Notes under the pieces: generated by a model
Told to the model about the DNA's origin: nothing
The model's input: only the letters and a program-made list of their open reading frames with translations
Database searches by the model: none
Assembly (NCBI GenBank): GCA_947498985.1
Contig: CANMMF010000002.1
Location: forward strand, 496,001-560,000
Source: an uncultured Paracoccaceae bacterium
GTDB lineage: Bacteria; Pseudomonadota; Alphaproteobacteria; Rhodobacterales; Rhodobacteraceae
Direction of reading: 5' to 3'
DNA length: 64,000 nt
Position numbers and translations under genes: made by a program
Shown here: in pieces, positions 44,718 to 53,252 of the stretch
Numbering within the stretch: the first letter of the stretch is position 1
Layout of the letters: each line of letters opens with the position of its first letter

Positions 44718-45983
44718 TTGGATCATTTTCTGTATCGGGATGGTGTGTTGCACGCCGAGGATGTGCCCGTGGCCGAGATTGCGGCCTCGGTCGGCACGCC
44801 GTTCTACCTCTATTCCACCGCGACGCTGGTGCGGCATTACCGGCTCTTTGACGAGGCGCTGTCCTGGGGCCCGCATCTGGTGTGTTACGCGATGAAGGCC
44901 GCCAGCAACCAGGCGATCCTGAAGACGCTGGCGGCAGAAGGCGCCGGCATGGACGTGGTCTCGGGCGGCGAATACGCGCGGGCGCGCGCGGCCGGTGTGC
45001 CCGGCGACCGGATCGTCTTTTCCGGGGTCGGCAAGACCGAAGATGAAGTGCGCCTGGCGCTCGAAGGCGGCATCCGGCAGGTCAATGTCGAAAGCGAGCC
45101 GGAGATGCGGATGCTGTCAGAGGTGGCGGTCTCCATGGGGGTGGAGGTGCCGATCACCGTCCGCGTGAACCCGGATGTCGATGCCCAGACCCACGCCAAG
45201 ATCGCCACCGGCAAGAGCGAGAACAAGTTCGGCATCCCGATTGCCAAGGCGCGCGCGGTCTATGCCGAGGCCGCGGCGCTGCCGGGGCTCAGGGTCATCG
45301 GCATCGATGTGCATATCGGCTCACAGCTGACGCAGCTTGCGCCTTATGGGCAGGCTTATGCCAAGGTGGCGGAGCTGACCCGGCAATTGCGCGCCGACGG
45401 GCACGAGATCACGCGGCTCGACCTCGGCGGGGGGCTGGGCATTCCCTATACACGCTCCAACGAGGCGCCACCGCTGCCCACCGAATACGGTCAGCTGGTG
45501 CAGGAGACCGTGGGCGATCTGGGCTGCGAGATCGAGATCGAGCCGGGGCGGCTCATCGCCGGGAATGCGGGCATTCTGGTGAGCCGGGTGATCTACGTCA
45601 AAGAGGGCGAGGGGCGGAATTTTCTCATACTGGACGGGGCGATGAACGATCTTATCCGCCCGGCCATGTACGAGGCCCATCACGATATCGTGCCGGTCAT
45701 CGAGCCCGTCCCGGGTGTCGAACAGGTGGCCTATGACGTTGTCGGTCCGGTCTGCGAATCCGGCGATACATTTGCCAAGGGGCGGCTGATGCCGCCGCTT
45801 GCCGCCGGGGATCTCGTGGCCTTCCGCTCTGCCGGGGCGTATGGCGCGGTGATGGCCAGCGAATACAACACAAGACCGCTGGTGCCCGAAGTGATGGTGA
45901 AAGACGATCAATTCTCGGTCATCCGGGAGCGGCCGACCTTTGACGAGATCATAAATCGCGATACCATCCCGGAGTGGCTGTGA
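44718..45983 (+). CDS. lysA: Diaminopimelate decarboxylase
   Basis: A 421-residue PLP enzyme converting meso-diaminopimelate to lysine. PLP-Lys is near residue 60 in CYAMKAASNQAIL; substrate and cofactor blocks include DVVSGGEYARARAAG, KFGIPIAKA, GIDVHIGSQL, DLGGGLGIPY and EPGRLIAGNAG. The C-terminal GPVCESGDTFAKGR and AGAYGAVMASEYN are present. The start is a TTG with GGGAG 6 nt upstream. Complete. Confidence 0.96.
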   Translation: MDHFLYRDGVLHAEDVPVAEIAASVGTPFYLYSTATLVRHYRLFDEALSWGPHLVCYAMKAASNQAILKTLAAEGAGMDVVSGGEYARARAAGVPGDRIVFSGVGKTEDEVRLALEGGIRQVNVESEPEMRMLSEVAVSMGVEVPITVRVNPDVDAQTHAKIATGKSENKFGIPIAKARAVYAEAAALPGLRVIGIDVHIGSQLTQLAPYGQAYAKVAELTRQLRADGHEITRLDLGGGLGIPYTRSNEAPPLPTEYGQLVQETVGDLGCEIEIEPGRLIAGNAGILVSRVIYVKEGEGRNFLILDGAMNDLIRPAMYEAHHDIVPVIEPVPGVEQVAYDVVGPVCESGDTFAKGRLMPPLAAGDLVAFRSAGAYGAVMASEYNTRPLVPEVMVKDDQFSVIRERPTFDEIINRDTIPEWL

Positions 45984-46022
45984 GGCATCCTTCTTGCGGC
46001 CGTCACCCGCAGGGAGCGTTGC

Positions 46023-48620
46023 ATGGCGCAAAAGCCGCAGGATCCGACTGACATTTATGGCGATATTCGCTGGCCGCTGCGGCTGACGCAGTGGGGCATG
46101 CTGGCCGAGCGGGTGACAGGCGCGTTCTGGCCGCTCTGGTCGGTGGTGTTTGTGGCGCTGGGCCTGCTGATGCTGGGCCTGCAGGATCTGGTGGCGGTGG
46201 AATGGGTCTGGATCGTCGGCGCGGGTCTGCTGGCGCTCGCGCTCTGGGCGCTTCAGCGCGGCCTGCGCCGGTTCCGGGCCCCTGGCCGGGACGAGGCGCT
46301 GGCGCGGCTCGACGGCACACTCAAGGGCAATCCTATTCAGGCGGCGCTTGACCGGCAGGCCATCGGCGCCTCGGACGCCGCGTCGCTTGCGGTCTGGAAG
46401 GCGCACCAGTCGCGGATGCGTGCCCGTCTGCGCGAGGCCCGCGCGGTGGAGCCCGATCTGCGCGTCTCCAAGGCCGATCCCTTTGCGCTGCGCTATGTCG
46501 CGCTGCTGACGCTGTCGGTGGCGTTGCTCTTTGGCTCTTTCATGCGCGTGCAGTCGGTCACCACGATGGGCGCGGGCGGCCCCGATCTCGCGCAGGGGCC
46601 CAGCTGGGAAGGCTGGATGGAGCCGCCGGGCTACACCCGCCTTCCCGCGGTCTATCTCAACGACATCACCGCGCCGGGCGTCGACGCCCCCGAAGGTGCC
46701 ACGATCACCTTGCGCATGTATGGCGAAGTGGGCGCGCTGACGGTGGATGAAGAGGTCTCCGGCCGCCTGCTGGACGACGCCGCGGCCCGGGACACGGCGC
46801 AGAGTTTCGAGGTGGTGCGCTCCGGCAGGCTTGCGGTCGATGGCCCCGGTGGCCGGATCTGGAACATCGCCATGATCCCCGACTATCCGCCCACGGTGAC
46901 CCGCAACGGCGAGGTCGAGGTGAGCTATGACGGCGAGGCGGAGATCCCGTTCAGCGCCAGCGACGATCACGGCATTGTCGCGGGGTCTGCAGTCTTCACG
47001 CTGGCGCTCGAGGATGTGGACCGCCGCTACGGGCGCCGCATCGCGCCGGAGATGCGGGCGGCTCTCGAAGTGCCTCTGCCGATGCCGGTCTCGGGCGACC
47101 GCGCGGAGTTCGACGAGATCCTGATCGAGAATTTCTCGCAGCATCCCTGGGCCAACCTGCCGGTGCGGCTGGAGCTTTCGGTGGAGGATGGCCGCGGCCA
47201 GACCACGCTCTCGCAGCCCGAGACGCTGGACCTGCCAGGGCGGCGCTTTTTCGACCCGATGGCCGCCGCGGTGATCGAGCAGCGTCAGGCGCTGCTGTGG
47301 AACCGCGACAATGCGGAGGACGTGGTGCAGGTGCTGCGCGCGATTTCCAACCACCCGGACGACGCGTTCCGCTCCGGTGTGCAATATCTGCGGCTGCGCG
47401 CGATCATGCGCCGCATCGAAACGCTGGCGTCGTTCGGCATGACCGATGTGCAGCAGGACGAGATCGCGCAGGCACTCTGGGATCTGGCGCTGGAGCTGGA
47501 AGAGGGCGACCTCGAAGACGCCCGCCAGCGCATGCAGCGCGCGCAGGACCGGCTCAACGAGGCGATGAAGAACGGCGCCACAGACGAGGAAATCGCCGAG
47601 CTGATGCAGGAGCTGCGCGAGGCCACCGACGATTATCTGCGCCAGCTTTCCCGCGAACAGCAGCAGCAGGCCGAACAGAATGGCCAGCAACAGCAGGGCA
47701 ACCCGCAGGACATGATGGAGATGTCGCAAAGCGATCTCCAGCGCATGATGGACCGCATTCAGGAGCTGATGGAGCAGGGCCGCATGGCCGAAGCCGCCGA
47801 GGCGCTCGAACAGCTGCGCCAGATGATGGAGAACATGCAGGTCACGCAAGGTCAGGGCCAGGGCGGGCAGTCGCCGGGCGAACAGGCGATGGAAGGTCTG
47901 GGAGAGACCCTGCGCGAACAGCAGGGGCTCTCGGACGAGGCGTTCCGCGATCTGCAGGAACAGTTCAACCCCGGCCAGCAAGGGCAACAGGGCCAGCAAC
48001 AGGGTCAGGGGCAACAGCAGGGCCAGAGCCAGCAGCAAGGGCAGCAGGGTCAGGGCGAGCAACAGGGCCAGGGGCAAGGCCAGGGCGAAGGCCAGCAACA
48101 GGGGCAAGGCGGCAACCAATCGCTCGAGGACAGCCTGTCGGAGCGGCAGAACGCCCTGCGCAACGAGCTCAACCGCCAGCGCCGCAACCTGCCCGGTCAG
48201 GGCACAGAGCTTGGCGACGAGGCCGCAGAGGCGCTGCGCCGTGCCGAAGAAGCGATGGAAGGGGCCGAGCAGGCACTGCGCGAAGGCGATCTTGCCGACG
48301 CCATCGGCCGCCAGTCCGAAGCGATGGAAGCGTTGCGTGAAGGCATGCGCAGCCTTGGCGAACAGCTTGCCCAGCAGCAACAGCAGAACCAGGGCCAGCA
48401 GGGCATGGCCGATGCCGGCGACCCGCAGCAGCAGCGCGACCCGCTGGGCCGCAACGCCGGGACCACCGGTCAGGTCGGCACCGATGAGGGGCTCTTGCAG
48501 GGCGAGGACGTCTACCGTCGCGCGCGCGAGTTGCTGGACGAGATCCGCCGCCGCTCCGGCGATGCGGAACGGCCCACGGCGGAGCTGGAATATCTCGAAC
48601 GGCTGCTTGACCGCTTCTGA
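46023..48620 (+). CDS. TIGR02302-family membrane protein (DUF4175-like)
   Basis: An 865-residue protein with two hydrophobic segments near the N-terminus (PLWSVVFVALGLLMLG; VALLTLSVALLFGSF) and a large periplasmic region. Family blocks include WMEPPGYTRLPAVYLND and the PDYPPTVTRNGEVEVSYDGE segment. From about residue 540 it is dominated by Gln/Gly/Glu: helical Gln-rich parts, then near-pure GQQQGQ repeats around residues 650-700, then a final charged helix. Function is unknown. The lysA to TIGR02302 order is conserved in related bacteria. The Gln/Gly tract is likely length-variable. Confidence 0.85.
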   Translation: MAQKPQDPTDIYGDIRWPLRLTQWGMLAERVTGAFWPLWSVVFVALGLLMLGLQDLVAVEWVWIVGAGLLALALWALQRGLRRFRAPGRDEALARLDGTLKGNPIQAALDRQAIGASDAASLAVWKAHQSRMRARLREARAVEPDLRVSKADPFALRYVALLTLSVALLFGSFMRVQSVTTMGAGGPDLAQGPSWEGWMEPPGYTRLPAVYLNDITAPGVDAPEGATITLRMYGEVGALTVDEEVSGRLLDDAAARDTAQSFEVVRSGRLAVDGPGGRIWNIAMIPDYPPTVTRNGEVEVSYDGEAEIPFSASDDHGIVAGSAVFTLALEDVDRRYGRRIAPEMRAALEVPLPMPVSGDRAEFDEILIENFSQHPWANLPVRLELSVEDGRGQTTLSQPETLDLPGRRFFDPMAAAVIEQRQALLWNRDNAEDVVQVLRAISNHPDDAFRSGVQYLRLRAIMRRIETLASFGMTDVQQDEIAQALWDLALELEEGDLEDARQRMQRAQDRLNEAMKNGATDEEIAELMQELREATDDYLRQLSREQQQQAEQNGQQQQGNPQDMMEMSQSDLQRMMDRIQELMEQGRMAEAAEALEQLRQMMENMQVTQGQGQGGQSPGEQAMEGLGETLREQQGLSDEAFRDLQEQFNPGQQGQQGQQQGQGQQQGQSQQQGQQGQGEQQGQGQGQGEGQQQGQGGNQSLEDSLSERQNALRNELNRQRRNLPGQGTELGDEAAEALRRAEEAMEGAEQALREGDLADAIGRQSEAMEALREGMRSLGEQLAQQQQQNQGQQGMADAGDPQQQRDPLGRNAGTTGQVGTDEGLLQGEDVYRRARELLDEIRRRSGDAERPTAELEYLERLLDRF

Positions 48621-49159
48621 TGTTTGACACGCCCGACGCGATGCGCGCCGCCGCCTGGCGGCACCTGTCGGACGGCGTGGCCAACCGTGATCACCCCGCA
48701 CGCACCCCGGTGCTGGCGACCATCGGCGCCGACGGTCCGCAGATGCGCACCGTGGTGTTGCGCGGCTGGGCGGCGGATGTTGCCGAGATCCACACCGACC
48801 GCCAGAACGCCAAGATCGCCGAGATCGAGGCCGACCCGCGCGTCGGCCTGCATGTCTGGCTCCCGCAGCAGCGTCTGCAAATCCGCCTCTCCGGCACCGC
48901 CACGCTGGACCATGCCGACACCGAGACATGGGCCGCCGTCCCCGACGCCGCACGCAAGGTCTATGGCGGCACCCCACCGCCCGGCACCCCCATCGCGCAG
49001 CCGGACGATTACAGCCCCGACCCCGTGCTCGACCGCTTTACCGTGATCCGAATTTCTGTTGCCTCAGCCGACCTGCTCTTTCTGGGAGACATGCAATATT
49101 TGAGAGTGCAGTTTTCCCGCGACACAACCGGCTGGGCCGGTCATTGGGTTGCGCCCTGA
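48620..49159 (+). CDS. Pyridoxamine 5'-phosphate oxidase-like flavin-binding protein
   Basis: A 179-residue split-barrel flavin protein. Visible blocks are ARTPVLATIGADGPQMRTVV and DRQNAKIAEIEADPRVGLHV, typical of the PNPOx-like Alr4036 type family. It starts with TGATG, sharing one base with the preceding stop. FMN binding is expected from the family; the substrate is unknown. Confidence 0.85.
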   Translation: MFDTPDAMRAAAWRHLSDGVANRDHPARTPVLATIGADGPQMRTVVLRGWAADVAEIHTDRQNAKIAEIEADPRVGLHVWLPQQRLQIRLSGTATLDHADTETWAAVPDAARKVYGGTPPPGTPIAQPDDYSPDPVLDRFTVIRISVASADLLFLGDMQYLRVQFSRDTTGWAGHWVAP

Positions 49160-49374
49160 ACAGCGTCTGCCGGATGCGCCTTCTTTGACGACGACTGATC
49201 CCGACATCCCACCGGATGGTCCACCCCGTCCCATCCCCTTCAGGCTGTGCGCACAATATCTGGATGCAACCTGCGTCGGGTTGACACGAATCGCGCGCCA
49301 CAAGACGATTCTCCCTTACGTGCTCACGCATTCTGCACAACCGAGTATTATAAAGGTTTCGGGAGGACCTGATT

Positions 49375-51798
49375 ATGCCATCCATTTTCGACACAGCCAC
49401 ACTCGACGGCACCAACGACTTTTCGCTTTTTGGTCAGAATTATTCCTGGCTGGACCCGTTCTTCTTCATCGACGCTGGCGCTCCGCCGGATGACTACAAC
49501 GCCACGCTCACCATCACCGGCGACTGGTTTCTGTCCATGCTTCAGCTGAATGGGGCGGACAGCGAGTTCAATGTCACCATAAACGACACCGGCACTGCCG
49601 ACATAGTCCTCCTGCGCATCAGGGACGATTTCGGAGGCTCAACCACCGTCAACCTCACCGGGTCCCGAATTGACTACATAAGGGGCGGCGACGGAGATGT
49701 TGAGCTCAACCTGGGATCCGAACGGATCGTATCAATCGATCTCTTCGGTGGCACCCACGAAATCAACGTCGGCACCGGCAGGGTTGGAACAATCCGCTTG
49801 GGTGACGGGGATGATACGGTCCGCGGCGGCGACGGCGATGTCGAGTACCTGAACGTTGGCAGCGGAAACAACACGATCATCGGCGGCGCGGGCCGGATCG
49901 ATGCCATTGTCGGCTATGACGGCGACGACAGCGTGACCGTGTCCGGAGACGTAAATACAATCGATCTGGGAAGTGGCAACAACACTGTGATCGGTGGCCC
50001 GGGCAGCATCGAAAACATCGACCTCTCTAGCGGCGATGACGACATTACCGTCAGCGGCGGCGTAGATTCCATTAGCCTCGGGAGCGGCGTGAACACACTG
50101 ATGACCGGTGCCGGGTTCATCGGGCAGGTGATCTCTTTCAGCGGCGACAACACAGTGACCATCGGGTCGGGCGGCGTGCGCTCCATCGGCTTCTCCGGAG
50201 GCCGCGACGATATCACCATCGACGGCGGCTCGGCCGAAAGCATCGTGACCGGAGGCGAACGCGACATCGTCACCCTCCGGAATGGCGGGGGCGCGGACCA
50301 GATCAATCTGGGTGGCGACAACAACCAGTTGATCATGGAGGTCGGTGCCGGAAACGTGAATTCCGTCATGTCCTATGGCGGCAATGATATATTCCGTCTC
50401 AATGGCAATAACGTCGACGACATCACCGCGGGCAGCGGGCGCAATACCGTGATTGTCGGCGATGGCGGTTTTCTCGGCAGCTACCAGGGGTATGATGGCG
50501 ACGATATCCTGAACCTCGATGGCGGACGGGTGAATGGCGCGTTGCTTGGTGACGGCAACAATCGCTTTCTTTCGGGCAATGGCGGCAGTGCCGACAGCGT
50601 TTCGGCTTTCGACGGCGACAACTTCATTCGGCTCGGCCCGAACTCGAACATCGATCAACTGAGTCTCGGCACCGGAACAAACGTCATCTCACTCGGCAAC
50701 AACTCTCGCATCAATTCCGCGATCACAGGAAACGGCGACGACCGCTTCGTGCTCGCTGGTAATGCCCGTATCTTCCAGATCAAGATGGATGGCGGCGACA
50801 ACTCCGTCACCTCGGGCTCGGGCTTTATCGAGAGCATCTACTCTTACAACGGCAACAACGTCCTCAGGATCGGCACTGGCGGCGTGCAACAGATCGCATT
50901 CTCCGGCGACGGCACCCCTCAGAACCACATCCTTGAAGCCGATGGATGGGTCGGCAGCTACTCGGCCACCGACCTGTCCCGCTCGGTCATCACCCTGAAC
51001 GATGGCGCCGGTTTTATCCGCACCGGCGACCGGTCGGATTCGGTCACCGCGAACGGAGATTTTGTCAGTTACATCGCGACCCGCGACGGGAACGATACGG
51101 TCGAGCTGAATGGCCAATGGGTCGAAACGGTCAACACCGGCAACGGGAACGATACGGTTATCGTCTCCAGTACTTTCGGTGCAGGCATCGTGCGCCTCGG
51201 CAACGGCGACGACCTGATCCAGATCACCGGCCCGCTTGATCCCGATAATGGCGGCGTGCGGATCGTTGGCGGCGGAGGCACTGACACCGCAGATTTTAGC
51301 GGCTTTCAGACCTCGCTTGTGATCGACCTCTCGATCCTCAACGGCGGCTGGCAGAACATCGCGGCCCCAAATGGCGATCTGGAGCTCGCCGGTGAAGGGA
51401 TCTTCCAGTTCTCCTCTGTCGAAAACCTCATCGGCGGCGGGCGCGCGGATATCCTGACCGGCGATGAAAGCGACAATCACATCGACGGCAATCAGGGCCG
51501 CGACACGATCATCGGTGGCGACGGGGACGATACGATCATCGGCAACCGGCAGGACGATGTGCTGACCGGTGGCGGCGATGCCGACACGTTCCTTTTCAAT
51601 CCCAACGACGGAGAGGACACGATCACCGATTTCGAAGCCGGGGTCGACGTGATCGACATTGTCGGCGCGAACGCTCTGGGCGATCTGGGCTTTGCCACCG
51701 TGGGGGACGATGTCGAGGTGTCCTTCGGCAATATCGTGGTCACGGTCGAGGACATCACGCTGGCGGTCTTGCAGCAGGATGCGAATTTCGGATTCTGA
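49375..51798 (+). CDS. RTX / beta-helix calcium-binding protein
   Basis: An 807-residue secreted-type protein with no Cys and no Sec signal. Residues 100-560 are a chain of about 20-22 residue units of the form G-x-N-T-V-x-x-G-x-G-x-I-x-x-I, alternating with S-G-D-D-x-I-x-V, suggesting a long parallel beta-helix. The C-terminal part has canonical RTX nonapeptides (GGDGDDTIIGNRQDDVLTGG), then DTFLFNPNDGEDTITDFE, typical of type I secretion substrates, ending in FGF. GGGAGGA lies 8 nt upstream of the ATG. Likely an adhesin or surface-layer protein; no enzymatic domain is visible. Codon use looks less GC-biased than neighbours. No secretion ABC genes are in the window. Confidence 0.8.
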   Translation: MPSIFDTATLDGTNDFSLFGQNYSWLDPFFFIDAGAPPDDYNATLTITGDWFLSMLQLNGADSEFNVTINDTGTADIVLLRIRDDFGGSTTVNLTGSRIDYIRGGDGDVELNLGSERIVSIDLFGGTHEINVGTGRVGTIRLGDGDDTVRGGDGDVEYLNVGSGNNTIIGGAGRIDAIVGYDGDDSVTVSGDVNTIDLGSGNNTVIGGPGSIENIDLSSGDDDITVSGGVDSISLGSGVNTLMTGAGFIGQVISFSGDNTVTIGSGGVRSIGFSGGRDDITIDGGSAESIVTGGERDIVTLRNGGGADQINLGGDNNQLIMEVGAGNVNSVMSYGGNDIFRLNGNNVDDITAGSGRNTVIVGDGGFLGSYQGYDGDDILNLDGGRVNGALLGDGNNRFLSGNGGSADSVSAFDGDNFIRLGPNSNIDQLSLGTGTNVISLGNNSRINSAITGNGDDRFVLAGNARIFQIKMDGGDNSVTSGSGFIESIYSYNGNNVLRIGTGGVQQIAFSGDGTPQNHILEADGWVGSYSATDLSRSVITLNDGAGFIRTGDRSDSVTANGDFVSYIATRDGNDTVELNGQWVETVNTGNGNDTVIVSSTFGAGIVRLGNGDDLIQITGPLDPDNGGVRIVGGGGTDTADFSGFQTSLVIDLSILNGGWQNIAAPNGDLELAGEGIFQFSSVENLIGGGRADILTGDESDNHIDGNQGRDTIIGGDGDDTIIGNRQDDVLTGGGDADTFLFNPNDGEDTITDFEAGVDVIDIVGANALGDLGFATVGDDVEVSFGNIVVTVEDITLAVLQQDANFGF

Positions 51799-51826
51799 CG
51801 CTTGCCGCACAGCGACCCGGGCCCGC

Positions 51827-52246
51827 TCAGGGCTCGGGATCGACCTTGCCGCGCATCGCCTTCACCTCGCCGCGCACCTTCTTGGCCTTGAGCCGCCGCT
51901 TCTTTGAGCCAAGCGTCGGGCGCGTCGGGGTCCGGCGCTTGGGCTTTTCCAGCGCCGCGCGGATCAGCTCCGTCAGCCGATCCCGTGCGATCTCTCGGTT
52001 GCGGGCCTGACTGCGGGTCTCGTCGACCTGCAGCACCACAGCGCCTTCCTTGGTCCAGCGCCGCCCCGCAAGCCGCTTCAGCCGCGCCTTCACGGGACCG
52101 GGCAGGTTGGGCGAGCGCTCCGCCTCGAAGCGCAACTCCACCGCCGTGGCGACCTTGTTGACGTTCTGCCCGCCGGGGCCCGAGGCGCGGATGAACTGTT
52201 CGGTCAGTTCCCAATCCTCGATCTCTATCTGTGCATTGATGCGCAT
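51827..52246 (-). CDS. arfB: Alternative ribosome-rescue factor ArfB (YaeJ)
   Basis: A 139-residue release-factor-like peptidyl-tRNA hydrolase that frees stalled ribosomes. The catalytic GGQ is at residues 25-27 in RASGPGGQNVNKV, and the C-terminal tail is strongly basic (KKRRLKAKKVRGEVKAMRGK), the part that enters the empty mRNA channel. Complete; ATG at 52246. The 300 nt upstream hold several strong hairpins, including a terminator, suggesting regulation at the RNA level. Confidence 0.95.
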   Translation of the reverse strand: MRINAQIEIEDWELTEQFIRASGPGGQNVNKVATAVELRFEAERSPNLPGPVKARLKRLAGRRWTKEGAVVLQVDETRSQARNREIARDRLTELIRAALEKPKRRTPTRPTLGSKKRRLKAKKVRGEVKAMRGKVDPEP

Positions 52247-52307
52247 GGCTCTTTCGCGGGCTCGAGTGGACCAGGCCCCGGTCGGCAATCGGGCCTGCAC
52301 GGGTAAC

Positions 52308-52343
52308 AGCAAAAAGGGCCGCCCCGGTTTTTGAGCGGCCCTT
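52308..52343 (-). terminator. Intrinsic terminator between queT and arfB
   Basis: On the minus strand AAGGGCCGC / GCGGCCCTT (9 bp, 12-nt loop) is followed by TTTGC, giving CCTTTTTGC. It lies 62 nt before the arfB start and about 205 nt after the stop of the transporter gene. It could end the transporter transcript, end the structured RNA in between, or act as an attenuator for arfB. A further hairpin (CAGGCCC/GGGCCTG, 52272-52297) stands between it and arfB. Confidence 0.8.
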
Positions 52344-52547
52344 CGAGAATTCGGAGGCGGGTGCCGGTTAGGCTGCCTGCCAATACGGATTTCCTTGTTC
52401 CAGGGGCTGCCCTAGAGCGCGGTCCCCCGTATTGTTCCGACACCTTTCTCCAATGTTCCTCTGATCACTGGATCACCTCCTTTCAGCTGGTTAAACGCAA
52501 GATGATGTTGCCACGCCTCTTGCGTTCCACAAAGTCTTTTTTTCACC
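52344..52547 (-). ncRNA. Structured RNA candidate with 16S-tail complement upstream of arfB
   Basis: In minus-strand order: hairpin AACGCAAGA / TCTTGCGTT (52526-52518 with 52502-52494, 15-nt loop); then a 17-nt segment (52484-52468 area, core AAAGGAGGTGATCCA) complementary to the 3' end of alphaproteobacterial 16S rRNA; then a long stem CAATACGG / CCGTATTG (52434-52427 with 52388-52381) enclosing AGGG-CAGC-CCCT; then the terminator at 52343-52308. No long ORF has a good start. It may be a small RNA, a 3' UTR product of the transporter gene, or an arfB leader. Confidence 0.4.
52412..52468 (-). CDS. Possible 18-residue leader ORF behind an extended Shine-Dalgarno
   Basis: GTG start at 52468 with GGAGG ending 7 nt upstream inside the very long Shine-Dalgarno AAAGGAGGTGATCCA; stops at TAG (52412) inside the stem-loop that follows. 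The peptide begins V-I-R-G-T-L-E-K-G and ends G-T-A-L. A second, overlapping frame is open for 72 codons from a GTG at 52443 but runs through the terminator. Position and Shine-Dalgarno are the only support; translation is unproven. Confidence 0.3.
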   Translation of the reverse strand: MIRGTLEKGVGTIRGTAL

Positions 52548-53189
52548 TCAAGCGAAAACCGACGTCCCGGTTGCCTTCAAAACAATCAAACGGAACGGAA
52601 TAAGCGCCAAAAGCGCCAGGCTCAGCTTCACACCCCAGTCCGCAACGGCCAGCGACACCCAGAGTGGCGCCTGCGGCCCCATGCCCAGAAGCGGCAGGAT
52701 CTCGCCCGCCCAGGCCACATCGTTGCCGGGCTCCAGCCCGCTCAGCGCGCCGGAGAAGGCGATGGTGAAAAAGAGCGCGGTGTCGACCGTTGAGCCGATC
52801 AGCGTCGAGGCCAGCGGCGCGCGCCACCAGCGCCCTTCGCGCAGCCGGTCAAAGACCGCCACGTCCAGAAGCTGCGCCGTGAGAAAGGCCAGCCCGGACC
52901 CCAAAGCGATGCGCAAGGTGACGGCCGGATAGGTATAGCCGTCGCCCTGCAACATGATCTGCGTGCCGACGAGCGAGCAGGCCACGCCCACCACAAAGCC
53001 GGCGAACACCACCTTTCGCGCGGCTTTTGCGCCGTAGAGGCGGTTCATGAGGTCGGTGACCAGAAAGGCCAGCGGATAGGTGAAAGCACCCCAGGTCAGC
53101 CATTGGCCAAAGAGGAACTGCACCAGGAAATTCGAGGCCAGCACGATGATGGCCATGGCAAGAATGCCGGGAAGATGTGCACGCGTCAT
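52548..53189 (-). CDS. Queuosine precursor transporter (YhhQ/VUT family)
   Basis: A 213-residue membrane protein with about six hydrophobic segments. Family blocks: FTYPLAFLVTDLMNRLYG, GSGLAFLTAQLLDVAVFDRL and STLIGSTVDTALFFTIAF. The characterised E. coli homologue YhhQ imports preQ0/preQ1 for tRNA queuosine synthesis. No preQ1 riboswitch could be recognised in the short upstream region (53190-53252). Confidence 0.9.
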   Translation of the reverse strand: MTRAHLPGILAMAIIVLASNFLVQFLFGQWLTWGAFTYPLAFLVTDLMNRLYGAKAARKVVFAGFVVGVACSLVGTQIMLQGDGYTYPAVTLRIALGSGLAFLTAQLLDVAVFDRLREGRWWRAPLASTLIGSTVDTALFFTIAFSGALSGLEPGNDVAWAGEILPLLGMGPQAPLWVSLAVADWGVKLSLALLALIPFRLIVLKATGTSVFA

Positions 53190-53252
53190 TGGATACCCGT
53201 TTTTCTCATGGTTGCGGGGACATGGCCCGGATATGTTCCGGACGCGCGGGCT

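Noticed and set aside
45321-48977. A 1218-codon minus-strand frame antisense to lysA and the TIGR02302 gene
   Set aside because: It is a shadow of two confidently identified plus-strand genes; the sequence is Arg/His/Leu-rich without motifs.
52468-52490. A fragment of a 16S rRNA gene on the plus strand
   Set aside because: Only about 17 nt match the rRNA 3' end and no other rRNA sequence flanks it; it makes more sense as an extended Shine-Dalgarno on the minus strand.
53190-53252. A preQ1 riboswitch before the queuosine-precursor transporter
   Set aside because: The 63-nt gap shows neither the class I hairpin with the A-rich tail nor other known preQ1 folds.
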